A stretch of DNA of 64,000 nucleotides from Simplicispira metamorpha (GCF_004341365.1 NZ_SLXH01000003.1:1-64000); one strand, 5' to 3'; shown: positions 35,713-45,106, numbered from the stretch's first letter. Numbers and translations: made by a program. Notes: generated by a model not told the origin, from the sequence alone.

Positions 35713-37269
35713 ATGCTCGACGACCAACTCAAAACCCAACTTGCCGCCTACCTGGAGCGCGTGCAGCAGCCCTTCGAGCTGGTGGCATCCCTGGACGACA
35801 GTGAGACGGCGCGCGACATGCGCGAGCTGCTGACCACCATCCAATCCCTGCGCAGCGACAAAATCACCCTGCGTACCGACGGCAACGATGCGCGCAAGCC
35901 TTCGTTCACGCTGCAGCGCGTGGGCAGCACGAACAGCCTGCGTTTTGCCGGCCTGCCGCTGGGCCATGAGTTCACCTCCCTCGTGCTGGCATTGCTGTGG
36001 ACGGGCGGCCACCCGCCCAAGGTGGAGCAGGATGTGATTGAGCAAATCCAGGCGCTGGAGGGCGACTTCAACTTCGAGGTCTACATGAGCCTGAGCTGCC
36101 ACAACTGCCCCGACGTGGTACAGGCGCTGGCGCTGATGGCGGTGCTCAACCCCCAGGTCAAGACCACCGTGATCGAAGGCGGTGCCTTCCAGCAAGAAGT
36201 GACCGAGCGTGAAATCATGGCTGTGCCCATGGTGTTCCTGAATGGCCAGGTGTTTGGCTCGGGCCGCATGACCATCGAAGAAATCGTGGCCAAGCTCGAT
36301 ACCGGCGCTGCGGCGCGCGATGCCGCCAAGCTGTCGGCCAAAGAGGCGTTCGATGTGCTCATCATCGGTGGTGGCCCCGCTGGCGCCGCCGCTGCCGTGT
36401 ATGCCGCGCGCAAAGGCATTCGCACCGGCGTGGCCGCCGAACGCTTTGGCGGCCAGGTCAACGACACGCTGGGCATTGAAAACTACATCTCGGTGCTGGA
36501 AACCGACGGCCCCAAATTTGCCGCTGCGCTGGAGGCCCACACCCGCGCCTACAACGTCGACATCATGAATTTGCAGCGCGCCGAGGCGCTGATTCCGGCC
36601 AGCCAGCCCGGCGGCCTGATCGAGGTCAAGCTGGCCAACGGCGGTGCGCTCAAAGCCAAGAGCGTGATCCTGTCCACTGGCGCACGGTGGCGTAACGTCA
36701 ACGTGCCCGGTGAGGCCGAGTACAAAAACAAGGGCGTGGCCTACTGCCCGCACTGCGATGGCCCGCTGTTCAAGGGCAAGCGCGTGTCGGTGATTGGCGG
36801 TGGCAACTCGGGCGTGGAGGCCGCCATCGACCTGGCCGGTGTGGTGGCGCACGTCACGCTGGTGGAGTTTGCCGAGCAGCTCAAGGCCGACGCCGTGCTG
36901 GTCAACAAGCTCAAAAGTCTGCCCAACGTCACCATCCACACCAACGCGCAGACCACCGAAATCACCGGTGCTGAAGGCAAGGTCAACGGCCTGAAGTTCA
37001 AAGACCGCGCCACTGGCCAGGAGCACCTGGTGCCACTGGAAGGCGTGTTCGTGCAAATCGGCCTGGTGCCCAACACCGACTGGCTCAAAGGCACGGTGAA
37101 TCTGAGCAAGTTTGGCGAGATCGAAATTGATGCCAAAGGCCACACCAACGTGCCCGGCGTGTTTGCTGCGGGCGATTGCACCACCGTGCCTTACAAGCAG
37201 ATTGTGATTGCCGCTGGCGCTGGTGCCACGGCCGCGCTGAGTGCGTTTGACCACCTGATCCGCGCCTGA
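35713..37269 (+). CDS. ahpF: Alkyl hydroperoxide reductase subunit F
   Basis: AhpF is the FAD and NAD(P)H-dependent disulfide reductase that recharges AhpC. The 518-residue product starts [17 protein letters not shown] (ATG 35713; the frame is open upstream through the ahpC end). It has two N-terminal thioredoxin-like folds with the redox pair SCHNCPDVV (about 126-134), the FAD motif [19 protein letters not shown] (about 218-236), the catalytic CPHCDG (about 343-348), the NADH motif [12 protein letters not shown] and the C-terminal FAD motif [14 protein letters not shown]. Confidence 0.98.
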   Translation: MLDDQLKTQLAAYLERVQQPFELVASLDDSETARDMRELLTTIQSLRSDKITLRTDGNDARKPSFTLQRVGSTNSLRFAGLPLGHEFTSLVLALLWTGGHPPKVEQDVIEQIQALEGDFNFEVYMSLSCHNCPDVVQALALMAVLNPQVKTTVIEGGAFQQEVTEREIMAVPMVFLNGQVFGSGRMTIEEIVAKLDTGAAARDAAKLSAKEAFDVLIIGGGPAGAAAAVYAARKGIRTGVAAERFGGQVNDTLGIENYISVLETDGPKFAAALEAHTRAYNVDIMNLQRAEALIPASQPGGLIEVKLANGGALKAKSVILSTGARWRNVNVPGEAEYKNKGVAYCPHCDGPLFKGKRVSVIGGGNSGVEAAIDLAGVVAHVTLVEFAEQLKADAVLVNKLKSLPNVTIHTNAQTTEITGAEGKVNGLKFKDRATGQEHLVPLEGVFVQIGLVPNTDWLKGTVNLSKFGEIEIDAKGHTNVPGVFAAGDCTTVPYKQIVIAAGAGATAALSAFDHLIRA

Positions 37270-37361
37270 GCACCGGCGATCTGAAGCATGGGGAGGACAG
37301 GGTTGTTGAAGCACTCTGTTCTGCCATGGCACCGCCCGCTTGGCTGATCTACGTCCACTGA

Positions 37362-37387
37362 GCCCCGCTACGTGCGGGGTTTTTTTA
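37362..37387 (+). terminator. Rho-independent terminator after ahpF
   Basis: CCCCGC and GCGGGG with a 5-base loop are followed by TTTTTTT, 95 bases after the ahpF stop. Confidence 0.85.
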
Positions 37388-37403
37388 TTCACCCTTTTTA
37401 TTT

Positions 37404-37436
37404 AATACAAATCGTTCTCATTTGTGTCTCTATAAT
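37404..37436 (+). promoter_or_regulatory. Fur-like box overlapping the promoter of the haem uptake operon
   Basis: An AT-rich palindrome CAAATCGTTCTCATTTG (37408-37424) resembles betaproteobacterial Fur boxes (minus strand TGAGAACGATTTGTATT against TGAGAATGATTATCATT). A perfect -10 TATAAT follows at 37431-37436. Fur-iron binding here would block the promoter, as expected for haem uptake genes. Confidence 0.65.
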
Positions 37437-37472
37437 TCGCACGAACTTCTACAGGTCTGCCTTTTATTTGCG

Positions 37473-39470
37473 ATGCTGAATTTCTCTTTTCTTCGCTCTG
37501 CGCTGTGGCTGCTGATGGTCGTGTCTGCGGTCGGCGCTGTGCAGGCCCAAGACACGCAAAGCCTTTCTCCCGTGGTGGTGACGGCAACGCGCAGCGAACG
37601 CGCCATCGACGAGTCCACCGTGCCCATTGAGGTGGTTGCGCGCGAAGAATTGGATCTCACCCATGCGCGCACCCTGAAGCAGGCGCTGGAGAACGTGCCC
37701 GGCCTGCAATTGCGCGAGGTGCATGGCAAGTCTGGCTTTGAACTATCGCTGCAAGGTCTGAGCGCTGACCAGGTGCTGGTGTTGATCGACGGTTTGCCAA
37801 TTTCGGCCAGTACCGGCTCCACGGTGGATTTGAGCCAGTACCTGTTGACACAGGTCGAGCGTGTGGAAGTGGTCAAAGGTGCCAGTTCTGCGCAGTACGG
37901 CAGTGCGGCCATGGGTGGCGTGGTCAACGTCATTACGCGGCGCATGCAGCCGGGCTGGGGTGGCACTGTGGCGGTGGATGCGGGCAGCTACGGGCGCCAG
38001 AACGACAGTGGCCGCAGCGCCAGCGCCAATAGCCGCCATGCCCGTTTTGACTTGGCGGGCGGTGCCTCGACTTGGCGCCTGGGCTTGTCGGGCGACGTGT
38101 TGGACGATGCCGGTTTTGGCTTGCACCCTGCGGAGTGGGTGCGCCAGGGCGATGCCAGCAAGCGCATCCAGCTGGCTTCCCGTGGCGAATGGCTGCCGCG
38201 CACCGGCATGCGCTTTTGGGCCGAAGCGGGGCGTTACACCGAAGCGGATGTGCAGCGCTATGCGTATTTTGTGCCGCCCCACTACGTGCCCCAGCGCAAA
38301 ACCGAGGACATCACACGCCACCGTGCAGTGCTGGGCGGTGACTGGCGCCTGGACAGCGGTGTGCGCCTGCAAGTCAAGGCGGTGAGCGAGCGCTACGACA
38401 GCGCCTCGCAGGCGTATTCGGATACCGTGGGGGTGGGCCAGCGTCGTTCGGTGCAGCAAACCGATCACATCACGACCCAGATCGAGTTGCCTGCCTGGGG
38501 CCCGCAGCTGTGGATGCTGGGCACCGATTGGCACCGCGAAACGCTGAACCAGACACGCAATGGCGCCTCTGAGCTGGGGCTGCGTGGGCGTGTCCAGCGC
38601 AGTAGCCGGGAGGTATTTGTGCAAAACAACATCCTCTGGAGCGACCGCTGGGAAGTGCTGCTGGGCATGCGCGGCCAGCACGATTCGGATTTTGGTGGAC
38701 ATGCCGCTCCCAAGGTCAGTGTGCGCGGCAACGTGTTTGAGCAGGGCGACTGGAAGGGCGTGCTGCGCGCCAGTATTGGCATGGGCTACCGCGTACCCAA
38801 CCTCAAAGAGCGCCACTACCTGTTTGACCACAGTGCGCTGGGCTATGTCGTGGTGGGCAACCCCTTACTCCAGCCAGAGTCATCGACCAGCCTGCAATGG
38901 GGCGGCACGCTGAGTCTGGGGCGCACCTGGAGCCTGGATGTCAACGCGTTCCACAACCGGATCAAACACATGATCCAGACGGACCTGGCCAACGCGACCA
39001 CCGTCAATGGCGTCACGGCCTACACCTATGCCAACGTGGCCCGCGCCCGCACAGCGGGGATCGAAAGCAGCCTGCGCTGGCGTGCCACCCCTGCGCTGCA
39101 GTGGCAGCTGGGCTACACCCGCACCGCCACGCGGGACTTGGTGCAGGGCGGTGAACTCACCCGCCGCCCGCGCGACATGGTGCGCCTGGGCGTGGACTGG
39201 AAAGCCCAGCCCGGCACCACCGTGGCACTGCGTGCGCGCTACCAAAGCGATGAGCTGGTCAGCGCTGCCAGCGGCGCGCGTTCTCCTGCCTGGAGCGCGC
39301 TCGATCTGAGCCTCAACCACGAGATGGGCGACGGGCTCACCTTGTTCATCGGTGCCAACAACCTGTTCGACCGCCAGCGCGATTTCGCCAGCCCCAGTGA
39401 CTTCGGGCCTATCGCCGGGCGCTTTGTCTATATCGGCGCCAAGTGGGCGTTCGGGCCATCCAACCATTGA
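37473..39470 (+). CDS. TonB-dependent outer membrane haem/haemoprotein receptor
   Basis: A 665-residue TonB-dependent receptor for energy-driven haem uptake. It has a signal peptide (FLRSALWLLMVVSAVGAVQA), a TonB box-like start (SLSPVVVTATRS), a plug domain (LKQALENVPGLQLREVHGK to ERVEVVKGASSAQYGSAAMG) and a beta barrel ending in FVYIGAKWAFGPSNH. A stretch YRVPNLKERHYLFDHSA followed by VVVGNPLLQPESS corresponds to the FRAP/NPxL haem receptor region. The ATG at 37473 fits the signal peptide, though no strong Shine-Dalgarno is visible. It leads the haem operon. The link to HmuY-like and hmuSTUV genes supports haem as substrate; the receptor name is uncertain (HmuR-like). Confidence 0.92.
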   Translation: MLNFSFLRSALWLLMVVSAVGAVQAQDTQSLSPVVVTATRSERAIDESTVPIEVVAREELDLTHARTLKQALENVPGLQLREVHGKSGFELSLQGLSADQVLVLIDGLPISASTGSTVDLSQYLLTQVERVEVVKGASSAQYGSAAMGGVVNVITRRMQPGWGGTVAVDAGSYGRQNDSGRSASANSRHARFDLAGGASTWRLGLSGDVLDDAGFGLHPAEWVRQGDASKRIQLASRGEWLPRTGMRFWAEAGRYTEADVQRYAYFVPPHYVPQRKTEDITRHRAVLGGDWRLDSGVRLQVKAVSERYDSASQAYSDTVGVGQRRSVQQTDHITTQIELPAWGPQLWMLGTDWHRETLNQTRNGASELGLRGRVQRSSREVFVQNNILWSDRWEVLLGMRGQHDSDFGGHAAPKVSVRGNVFEQGDWKGVLRASIGMGYRVPNLKERHYLFDHSALGYVVVGNPLLQPESSTSLQWGGTLSLGRTWSLDVNAFHNRIKHMIQTDLANATTVNGVTAYTYANVARARTAGIESSLRWRATPALQWQLGYTRTATRDLVQGGELTRRPRDMVRLGVDWKAQPGTTVALRARYQSDELVSAASGARSPAWSALDLSLNHEMGDGLTLFIGANNLFDRQRDFASPSDFGPIAGRFVYIGAKWAFGPSNH

Positions 39471-39484
39471 CCTCAGGAGATTTC

Positions 39485-40762
39485 ATGACCGACCGATCCT
39501 TTTACCTCTGGCCCACGGCACTGGCTGCTGTGCTGCTCAGCGCTTGTGGTGGCAGTGGCGACAGCCCCGAGCCCCCCGTCGTACCGCCCGTGAGCGATGC
39601 GAGCAAGTTCACAGAAAAAGCCACCTGGACGTTCGAGTTGCCCGCTGCCGGTGCCTCGCTGTGCTACGACTTCAATGCCAAAGCGCAGGTGCCCGGTTGC
39701 AGTGGCAATGCGTGGGACATCCAGGTCAAAAGCGGCGGGCGCACCGCTGAACTGCTCACCAACAGCGGCCCCAACGGCAGCGGTGCGGGCGGTGCGTTTG
39801 GCAGCCCGTTCACCCACACCTGGGCCGAATTGCAGACCTGGAAGAGTGCGCTGACCGACCCCAAAGGCAGCGCCATCCCGGCGAACCTGTACTTTCCCGA
39901 TGCGGCCAAGAACGTGTTTACCGGCGGCAACATGATCCAGTCGTCCGCCTTTGAATATGGCCTGGGCGGCGACAGTGACCATTTGCTCTACCCCAACTAC
40001 CGCGTGTTCCTGGTCACCACGCAAAACACACTGGCCGATGCAGTGGGCACGGCTGCTGCCCCCGTCTATGCATTGCAGTTGCTGGGCTATTACGGCGGTG
40101 CAGGGGGAACCGCATCGGGCCACCCCACGTTCCGCTGGCTTGATCGCACCAGCCAGCAAATTCGCACAGCCACCGTCGATGCCTCGGCTGGCTGGGTGTA
40201 CTACAACCTCACCACTGCCGCCACCGTGCCTGCCAGCGGTGACTGGCATGTGGCTTTCAACCGCTACACGATCAAGCTCAATGGCGGCACCTCGGGCAGC
40301 GGCAAGGTGGGTGGTTTTGTGGGCGCTACCCCCGCAGGTTTTTATGGGCCGGATGGCACCACGCCCGTGGTCGCCAAGTTCAAGAGTGCGGTGCCCGCCG
40401 ATACGCTGGCCGACCTGACCAGCGTGCTGGCCACGCCTGCCAATGCTGGTGCCTGGGTCAAGGACTCGGTGTCATCGCAGCTCTCGCCCGCTTACACCGG
40501 CACCTACCCGGAGCCGCTGGACTACGGCTGGTTCAGCTACTACCCCACCGATGCCGGTGCCCTTGCTGCAGGTCTGGCAGGCCAGCACCAGCTCAAGGCC
40601 AACCCCGAACGCGCCACGCTGGTGCGCTCGGGTGAAGGCAACAGCTACGCGCGCCTGCACCTGACCCGCATCGCCTACGCCCCCGTAGCCGCCGGGGCCA
40701 AGCCCTACATCGGCACCCAGACCTGGACGCTGGAGATGGACATACAGCCGCCCGCCCCCTGA
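39485..40762 (+). CDS. HmuY-family haem-binding lipoprotein
   Basis: HmuY proteins capture haem at the cell surface and hand it to the TonB receptor, best studied in Porphyromonas. The 425-residue product has a lipoprotein signal (lipobox LLSACGG, Cys at about 21), then HmuY-like beta-rich sequence. The clearest motif is DWHVAFNRYTIKLNGGTSGS (about residues 253-272), with GKVGGFVG after it; an earlier segment NAWDIQVKSGG (about 76-86) suggests a duplicated half. It starts 14 bases after the receptor gene. Haem ligands cannot be assigned by eye. Confidence 0.85.
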   Translation: MTDRSFYLWPTALAAVLLSACGGSGDSPEPPVVPPVSDASKFTEKATWTFELPAAGASLCYDFNAKAQVPGCSGNAWDIQVKSGGRTAELLTNSGPNGSGAGGAFGSPFTHTWAELQTWKSALTDPKGSAIPANLYFPDAAKNVFTGGNMIQSSAFEYGLGGDSDHLLYPNYRVFLVTTQNTLADAVGTAAAPVYALQLLGYYGGAGGTASGHPTFRWLDRTSQQIRTATVDASAGWVYYNLTTAATVPASGDWHVAFNRYTIKLNGGTSGSGKVGGFVGATPAGFYGPDGTTPVVAKFKSAVPADTLADLTSVLATPANAGAWVKDSVSSQLSPAYTGTYPEPLDYGWFSYYPTDAGALAAGLAGQHQLKANPERATLVRSGEGNSYARLHLTRIAYAPVAAGAKPYIGTQTWTLEMDIQPPAP

Positions 40763-40834
40763 AGGCACTGCGGTGGCCGGGCCAGCCCCATACGGTATGG
40801 CCCGCTCTATGCAACGGACAACAAGGAGAGAGAG

Positions 40835-40909
40835 ATGAAAAACTGGTTCGACTTATCTACCGCCCGTGCGCCCTTTGCACGGCAGGCGCTGGCCGGGGTG
40901 GCCGCATGA
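40835..40909 (+). CDS. 24-codon leader ORF translationally coupled to hmuS
   Basis: A very strong Shine-Dalgarno (AAGGAGAGAGAG) precedes ATG 40835. The frame codes for MKNWFDLSTARAPFARQALA plus GVAA and stops at TGA 40907-40909, which overlaps the hmuS ATG (40906) as ATGA. hmuS itself has no good ribosome site other than within this ORF, so translation of hmuS probably depends on it. The peptide has no hydrophobic segment and is not similar to HemP as far as I can see. It may be a regulatory leader or a true microprotein; which is not decided by sequence. Confidence 0.6.
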   Translation: MKNWFDLSTARAPFARQALAGVAA

Positions 40910-42003
40910 GCGCGGTGATGGCGGTGGCCGGGCACGGTACGCCCGCACTACAGACCGGATTGCACGCACAGTTGGCAGCGGCGCGCCGCTCGGGCTTGCG
41001 GGCCCGCGAGGCAGCCCACAGCCTGGGCCTGAGCGAAGGGGCTGCCTTGGCCGCGCATGCCGGTGTGGTGGAAGGCGCATTGCAGGTGACTGCGTTGCAC
41101 GGCCCTTGGGTGGAGCTGCTACAGGGCCTGGAAGCCTGTGGGCCGGTGATGGCGCTCACGCGCAACGACGCAGCCGTCCATGAAAAAACGGGCGTTTACC
41201 GCAATGTGTCGGCAGAAGGCCCAGTGGGCCTGGCCCTGGATGCAGACATCGACCTGCGGCTGTTCTTCCGGTCGTGGCACGCAGGCTATGCGGTGCAAGA
41301 GGCCGCAGCCCAGCCCGGCCAGGCGCCCCAGCACAGCCTGCAATTTTTCAACGCACAGGGCTTGGCGATCCACAAGGTGTTTGCCCGCGCCGCCACCGAC
41401 CTGACCGCCTGGAATGCGCTGGTAGCCCGCTTTGCCGATCCGCAGGCCGCGCCCGCCGTGTTTGCTGCTGCCACGCCACCCAAACCACTCCGGCCCGATA
41501 GCGAGATCGATGTGGCTGCCTTGGCCGCAGACTGGGCTGCCATGCAGGACACGCACGAATTCTTCACGCTGTTGCAGCGCCACGGTGTTGAGCGCCAGCA
41601 GAGCTTCCGTTTGGTGGAAGGCAGCTTCGCGCAGCGTGTTCCCTGCACGGCAGTGTGGCGCTTGCTGGCCGAGGCCGCTGTGGACGGCACGCCGATCATG
41701 GTGTTTGTGGGCAGCGGCGGCTGCATCCAGATTCACTCGGGCCCGGTGCAGCGCGTTGAACCCATGGTGCGCGGCGATGTGTGCTGGCTCAATGTGCTTG
41801 ACCCCGGCTTCAACCTGCACCTGCGTGAAGACCTGATCGACAGCGTCTGGGTGGTAGAAAAACCCACTGTCGATGGCATCGTGACTTCGGTGGAAGTGTT
41901 CGATGCGCAATCCGAGTTGATCGCGATGTTCTTTGGCGTGCGCAAGCCCGGTAGCCCTGAGTTACCGGCATGGCGTGACCTGGTGGGGCGCCTGCCACGC
42001 TGA
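40906..42003 (+). CDS. hmuS: Haem-degrading/haem-trafficking factor HmuS (HemS/ChuS family)
   Basis: HemS/ChuS proteins bind imported haem in the cytoplasm and carry or break it down. The 365-residue product has two homologous halves typical of the family: first LREAAHSLGLSEGAAL-like N-terminus (AREAAHSLGLSEGAALA) with LQFFNAQGLAIHKVF, second THEFFTLLQRHGVERQQSFR, with IQIHSGPVQRVEPM, WLNVLDPGFNLHLREDLID and FFGVRKPGSPELPAWRDLV. Start 40906 lies in the ATGA overlap with the 24-codon ORF. hmuT follows 141 bases later, with a hairpin in between. Confidence 0.94.
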   Translation: MSAVMAVAGHGTPALQTGLHAQLAAARRSGLRAREAAHSLGLSEGAALAAHAGVVEGALQVTALHGPWVELLQGLEACGPVMALTRNDAAVHEKTGVYRNVSAEGPVGLALDADIDLRLFFRSWHAGYAVQEAAAQPGQAPQHSLQFFNAQGLAIHKVFARAATDLTAWNALVARFADPQAAPAVFAAATPPKPLRPDSEIDVAALAADWAAMQDTHEFFTLLQRHGVERQQSFRLVEGSFAQRVPCTAVWRLLAEAAVDGTPIMVFVGSGGCIQIHSGPVQRVEPMVRGDVCWLNVLDPGFNLHLREDLIDSVWVVEKPTVDGIVTSVEVFDAQSELIAMFFGVRKPGSPELPAWRDLVGRLPR

Positions 42004-42012
42004 AGTGCTGCA

Positions 42013-42040
42013 AGGCCAATGCCACTGGCGGCATTGGCCT
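42013..42040. promoter_or_regulatory. Hairpin between hmuS and hmuT
   Basis: AGGCCAATGCC (42013-42023) and GGCATTGGCCT (42030-42040) form a perfect 11-bp stem with loop ACTGGC. It has no T-run, so it likely affects mRNA decay or gene-to-gene expression ratio. Confidence 0.7.
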
Positions 42041-42144
42041 GGGGCGGCGCTGGTGCAGGGGTTTTCTGCGCCAGCGCCCTGGCCTGTGCAGTGGGCGCCA
42101 CAGGGCGCTCGTTCTTGTTTTCCGATTTTTTGCCATATCCAGCT

Positions 42145-43050
42145 ATGCCTCACGAATTTTGGCCCTCCCACCCCCAGCGTCGGCAGTGGCTGCGCAGCCT
42201 GGGTGCCGTCCCGCTGCTGGCCTGGTCTGCCACCCGCGCCGCGCCTGCGGCTGCACCGGCCCAAGCAGTGGCTGCCCAGCGCTTGGTGGCGCTGGGCGGT
42301 GCGCTCACGGAAGTGGTCTATGCCCTGGGCGCCGAGGGCCAACTGGTGGGCACCGACACCACCAGCCTGTACCCCGATGCCGCCCTGAAAACCCCCAAGG
42401 TCGGCTACATGCGCCAGCTCTCTGCCGAAGGGCTGCTGTCGCTGCGCCCGGATGCCGTGGTCGGCACCCACGAGGCCGGCCCCCAGGTGGTGCTGGACCA
42501 AATCCGCAGCGCTGGCGTGCGCGTGGAGCTGGTGCAGGCCGACCACAGCTGGGCCGAGGTACAGCGCAAGCTGCAAGTGGTAGGGCGCTTGACTGGGCGC
42601 ACTGTGCAGGCGCAGGCGCTGCAAGCCACCCTCGATGCGCAGTGGGCGCAGGTACAGCAGCAGGTGGCGCGCACGGCGCAGCGCCCGCGCGCGCTGTTCA
42701 TCCTGGCGCACGGCGGCGCGCCCATGGTGGCTGGTGTGGGCACCGCTGCCGATGCGGTGATCCGCTTTGCCGGTGGCATCAATGTGGCGGCGGGTTTTCA
42801 GGGCTACCGTCCGCTGACCGCAGAAGCCATGGCCAGCGCCGCGCCCCAGGTGCTGCTCAACAGCAGCCAAGGGATGGAGGCACTGGGAGGCGAGGGCGCC
42901 TTCTGGCAGAGGCCCGAACTGGCGCTCACGCCCGCCTTCCAGCGCCGCGCCCTGGTGGCGATGGAGGCCAACCACCTGCTGGGCTTTGGCCCACGCCTGC
43001 CGCAAGCGGTGCGTGAGCTGCACACCCGCATGCTGGCGCTGCTGGCATGA
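42145..43050 (+). CDS. hmuT: Haem ABC transporter, periplasmic haem-binding protein
   Basis: HmuT carries haem across the periplasm to HmuUV. The 301-residue product has an N-terminal signal region with twin arginines (HPQRRQWLRSLGAVPLLAW), possibly Tat-dependent, and the class III binding-protein domain: LVALGGALTEVVYALGAEGQ, VGYMRQLSAEGLLSLRPDAV, a GTHEAGPQVVLDQI segment and AGGINVAAGFQGYRPLTAEA. ATG 42145 is preferred because it puts the signal sequence at the start; the frame is open further upstream. It overlaps hmuU by four bases (ATGA). Confidence 0.93.
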   Translation: MPHEFWPSHPQRRQWLRSLGAVPLLAWSATRAAPAAAPAQAVAAQRLVALGGALTEVVYALGAEGQLVGTDTTSLYPDAALKTPKVGYMRQLSAEGLLSLRPDAVVGTHEAGPQVVLDQIRSAGVRVELVQADHSWAEVQRKLQVVGRLTGRTVQAQALQATLDAQWAQVQQQVARTAQRPRALFILAHGGAPMVAGVGTAADAVIRFAGGINVAAGFQGYRPLTAEAMASAAPQVLLNSSQGMEALGGEGAFWQRPELALTPAFQRRALVAMEANHLLGFGPRLPQAVRELHTRMLALLA

Positions 43051-44120
43051 GTGGCGCACTGGGCGCCGCGCGCGCGTTGCACCCCAGCGGGCGCCTGCCG
43101 CCGCGCGCGGCACTGCTGTTGGGCCTGATATTGGCGCTGACCGCACTGGTGGCAGGCAGCGCACAGGGCGCCTATGCCATCGCGCCTGCGCAGCTGTGGC
43201 AGGTGCTGGTGCAGCTGGTGTCGGGCCAGGGGGAGGCGGGGCCCGAATACCTCGTCTTCGTCAATATCCGCCTGCCACGCCTGTTGCTGGGCATGGTGGC
43301 GGGCGCTGGACTGGGCCTGGCTGGGGCGCTGATGCAGGGGGTGTTTCGCAACCCGCTGGCCGATCCGGGCCTGATCGGCGTCAGCAGCGGCGCCGCGCTG
43401 GCCGCCGCCGCCGCGATTGTGCTGGGCGGCTGGTGGTTTCCCGAGCTGCCGCGCAGTCTGGGCAGCTGGACGCTGGTCGGCATGGCCTTCACCGGCGGTC
43501 TGGGTGTCACGCTGCTGATTTACGCGCTGGCCCAGTCGGGCGGCGGCACCCGCATGGGGCTGATGCTGCTGGCGGGCATTGCTGTCAATGCGCTGGCCAT
43601 GGCGGGCCTGGGGTATTTGAGTTTTATCTCCAGTGACGAGCAACTTCGCAACCTGCAAATGTGGCTGCTGGGCAGCCTGGGCGGCGCGCGCTGGGGCGCT
43701 GTGGGCTTGGTGGGTGCTGTGGTGCTGCTGGCCTCGGGCGTGGGCATGACGCTGGCACGATCGCTCAACGCCATTGCCTTGGGCGAAGCGCAGGCCATGC
43801 TGCTGGGCGTACCCGTGGAGCGCACCAAGCGCCTGGCCGTGCTGGTGACGGCACTGGCCGTGGGCGCCGTGACAGCCGCCACCGGCATCATCGGCTTTAT
43901 TGGTTTGGTGGCCCCGCACTGGGTGCGCCTGGTGGCCGGGCCAGACCACCGCGTGGTGCTGCCGGGTTCGGCGCTGCTGGGCGCGGCGCTGGTGGTGGCC
44001 GCAGATGCCGTAGCGCGCACGGTGGTGCAACCGGCTGAGCTGCCGCTGGGCGTGCTGACCGCCTTCATCGGCGTGCCGCTGTTTTTGGCGATGCTGCGCC
44101 AGTTCAAGGGCAAGGTATGA
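43047..44120 (+). CDS. hmuU: Haem ABC transporter permease
   Basis: HmuU is the FecCD-type inner membrane permease of the haem importer. The 357-residue protein shows about ten hydrophobic helices, the FecCD signature RLPRLLLGMVAGAGLGLAGA (about residues 75-94), MQGVFRNPLADPGLIGVSSG (about 97-116) and the coupling region ALGEAQAMLLGVPVERTKRL before the C-terminal helices (GFIGLVAPHWVRLVAGPDHR). It overlaps hmuT and hmuV by four bases each, showing tight translational coupling. Confidence 0.96.
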   Translation: MSGALGAARALHPSGRLPPRAALLLGLILALTALVAGSAQGAYAIAPAQLWQVLVQLVSGQGEAGPEYLVFVNIRLPRLLLGMVAGAGLGLAGALMQGVFRNPLADPGLIGVSSGAALAAAAAIVLGGWWFPELPRSLGSWTLVGMAFTGGLGVTLLIYALAQSGGGTRMGLMLLAGIAVNALAMAGLGYLSFISSDEQLRNLQMWLLGSLGGARWGAVGLVGAVVLLASGVGMTLARSLNAIALGEAQAMLLGVPVERTKRLAVLVTALAVGAVTAATGIIGFIGLVAPHWVRLVAGPDHRVVLPGSALLGAALVVAADAVARTVVQPAELPLGVLTAFIGVPLFLAMLRQFKGKV

Positions 44121-44905
44121 ACACACTGGAATGCCACGCGCTGGGCGTGGGCTTGCCCGGTGGCCCCCGGCTGGCCACCGTGGATGCGGCGCTGCAACCG
44201 GGGCGCTTTACCGCCATCCTCGGGCCCAATGGCGCGGGCAAAAGCACACTGCTGGCCATGCTCTCGGGCCAGCGCGCGCCGCAGGCAGGCGAGGTGCGCC
44301 TGGGCGACCGGCCCCTGCCGCGCTACACCCCCGCGCAACTGGCGCTGGTGCGCGCGGTCATGCCGCAGGAGAACGCCGTGGCCTTTGACTTCACGGTGCA
44401 GGAGGTGGTGGAGTGGGGTCGCTTTGCGCACCGCATGGCGCCCAGCCCGCACGAGGGCGCCATCGCCTTGCGCGCCCTGGAGGCCACGGGCGTAGCGCAC
44501 CTGGCGCAGCGCAACATCAACACCTTGTCGGGCGGCGAACGCGCCCGCGCCCACCTGGCACGCGCATTGGCGCAAATCTGGGAGCCCCGCCCCGACGGCG
44601 CAGCGCGCTGGCTGCTGCTGGACGAGCCCACCGCCGCCCTCGACCTGGCGCACCAGCACCAGGCCATGCGCCTGCTGCGCCGCTGGGCGCAAGAACAGGG
44701 CGTGGGCGTGGTGGCCGTACTGCACGACCTGAACCTGGCACTGCGCTACGCCCACGACGTGCTGCTGCTCGACAGCGGCCAGTACCGCTACGGCCCAGTG
44801 GCGCACACCCTCACCGCCGACGCCATTGCCCAGGTCTGGCAGGTGGCCTGCACCCCCGTGCCCGCCCCCGACGGTGTATTGCAGTACCTGTTTTCTTCAG
44901 ATTAA
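44117..44905 (+). CDS. hmuV: Haem ABC transporter ATP-binding protein
   Basis: HmuV powers haem import. The 262-residue product has Walker A ILGPNGAGKSTLLAML (about residues 35-50), the Q-loop in RAVMPQENAVAFDF, the signature LSGGERARAHLARALAQ (about 136-152), Walker B WLLLDEPTAALDLAHQ and the switch His in VVAVLHDLNLALRY. It ends the operon receptor-hmuY-leader-hmuSTUV. A palindromic repeat starts right after its stop. Confidence 0.97.
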   Translation: MNTLECHALGVGLPGGPRLATVDAALQPGRFTAILGPNGAGKSTLLAMLSGQRAPQAGEVRLGDRPLPRYTPAQLALVRAVMPQENAVAFDFTVQEVVEWGRFAHRMAPSPHEGAIALRALEATGVAHLAQRNINTLSGGERARAHLARALAQIWEPRPDGAARWLLLDEPTAALDLAHQHQAMRLLRRWAQEQGVGVVAVLHDLNLALRYAHDVLLLDSGQYRYGPVAHTLTADAIAQVWQVACTPVPAPDGVLQYLFSSD

Positions 44906-44908
44906 CCG

Positions 44909-44960
44909 TAAAAAGTGGCTCCAGCCCTTGCTAGATGAGCGCGAGCAGCTATCAAAATAA
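44909..44960. repeat. Dispersed palindrome after hmuV
   Basis: GTAAAAAGTGGCTCCAGCCC, a loop, then AGCGCGAGCAGCTATCAAAA is a reverse-orientation copy that could end the haem operon. Confidence 0.75.
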
Positions 44961-45106
44961 AAGCGAAGGGGCTGTGTCAAACAGCGCCGCCGCTTTTGGT
45001 TTTATATCTCTCACAGATAGCGGATTGATCTACGAGTCTTTCTGAGCACTATGTTCAACACGGTACACCCCAAGGTAGGCCATAGGGGTTGTTGAAATGC
45101 TTCTAT

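Noticed and set aside
40835-40909. The 24-codon ORF as HemP
   Set aside because: HemP proteins are about 60 residues; this peptide is shorter and shows no clear similarity.
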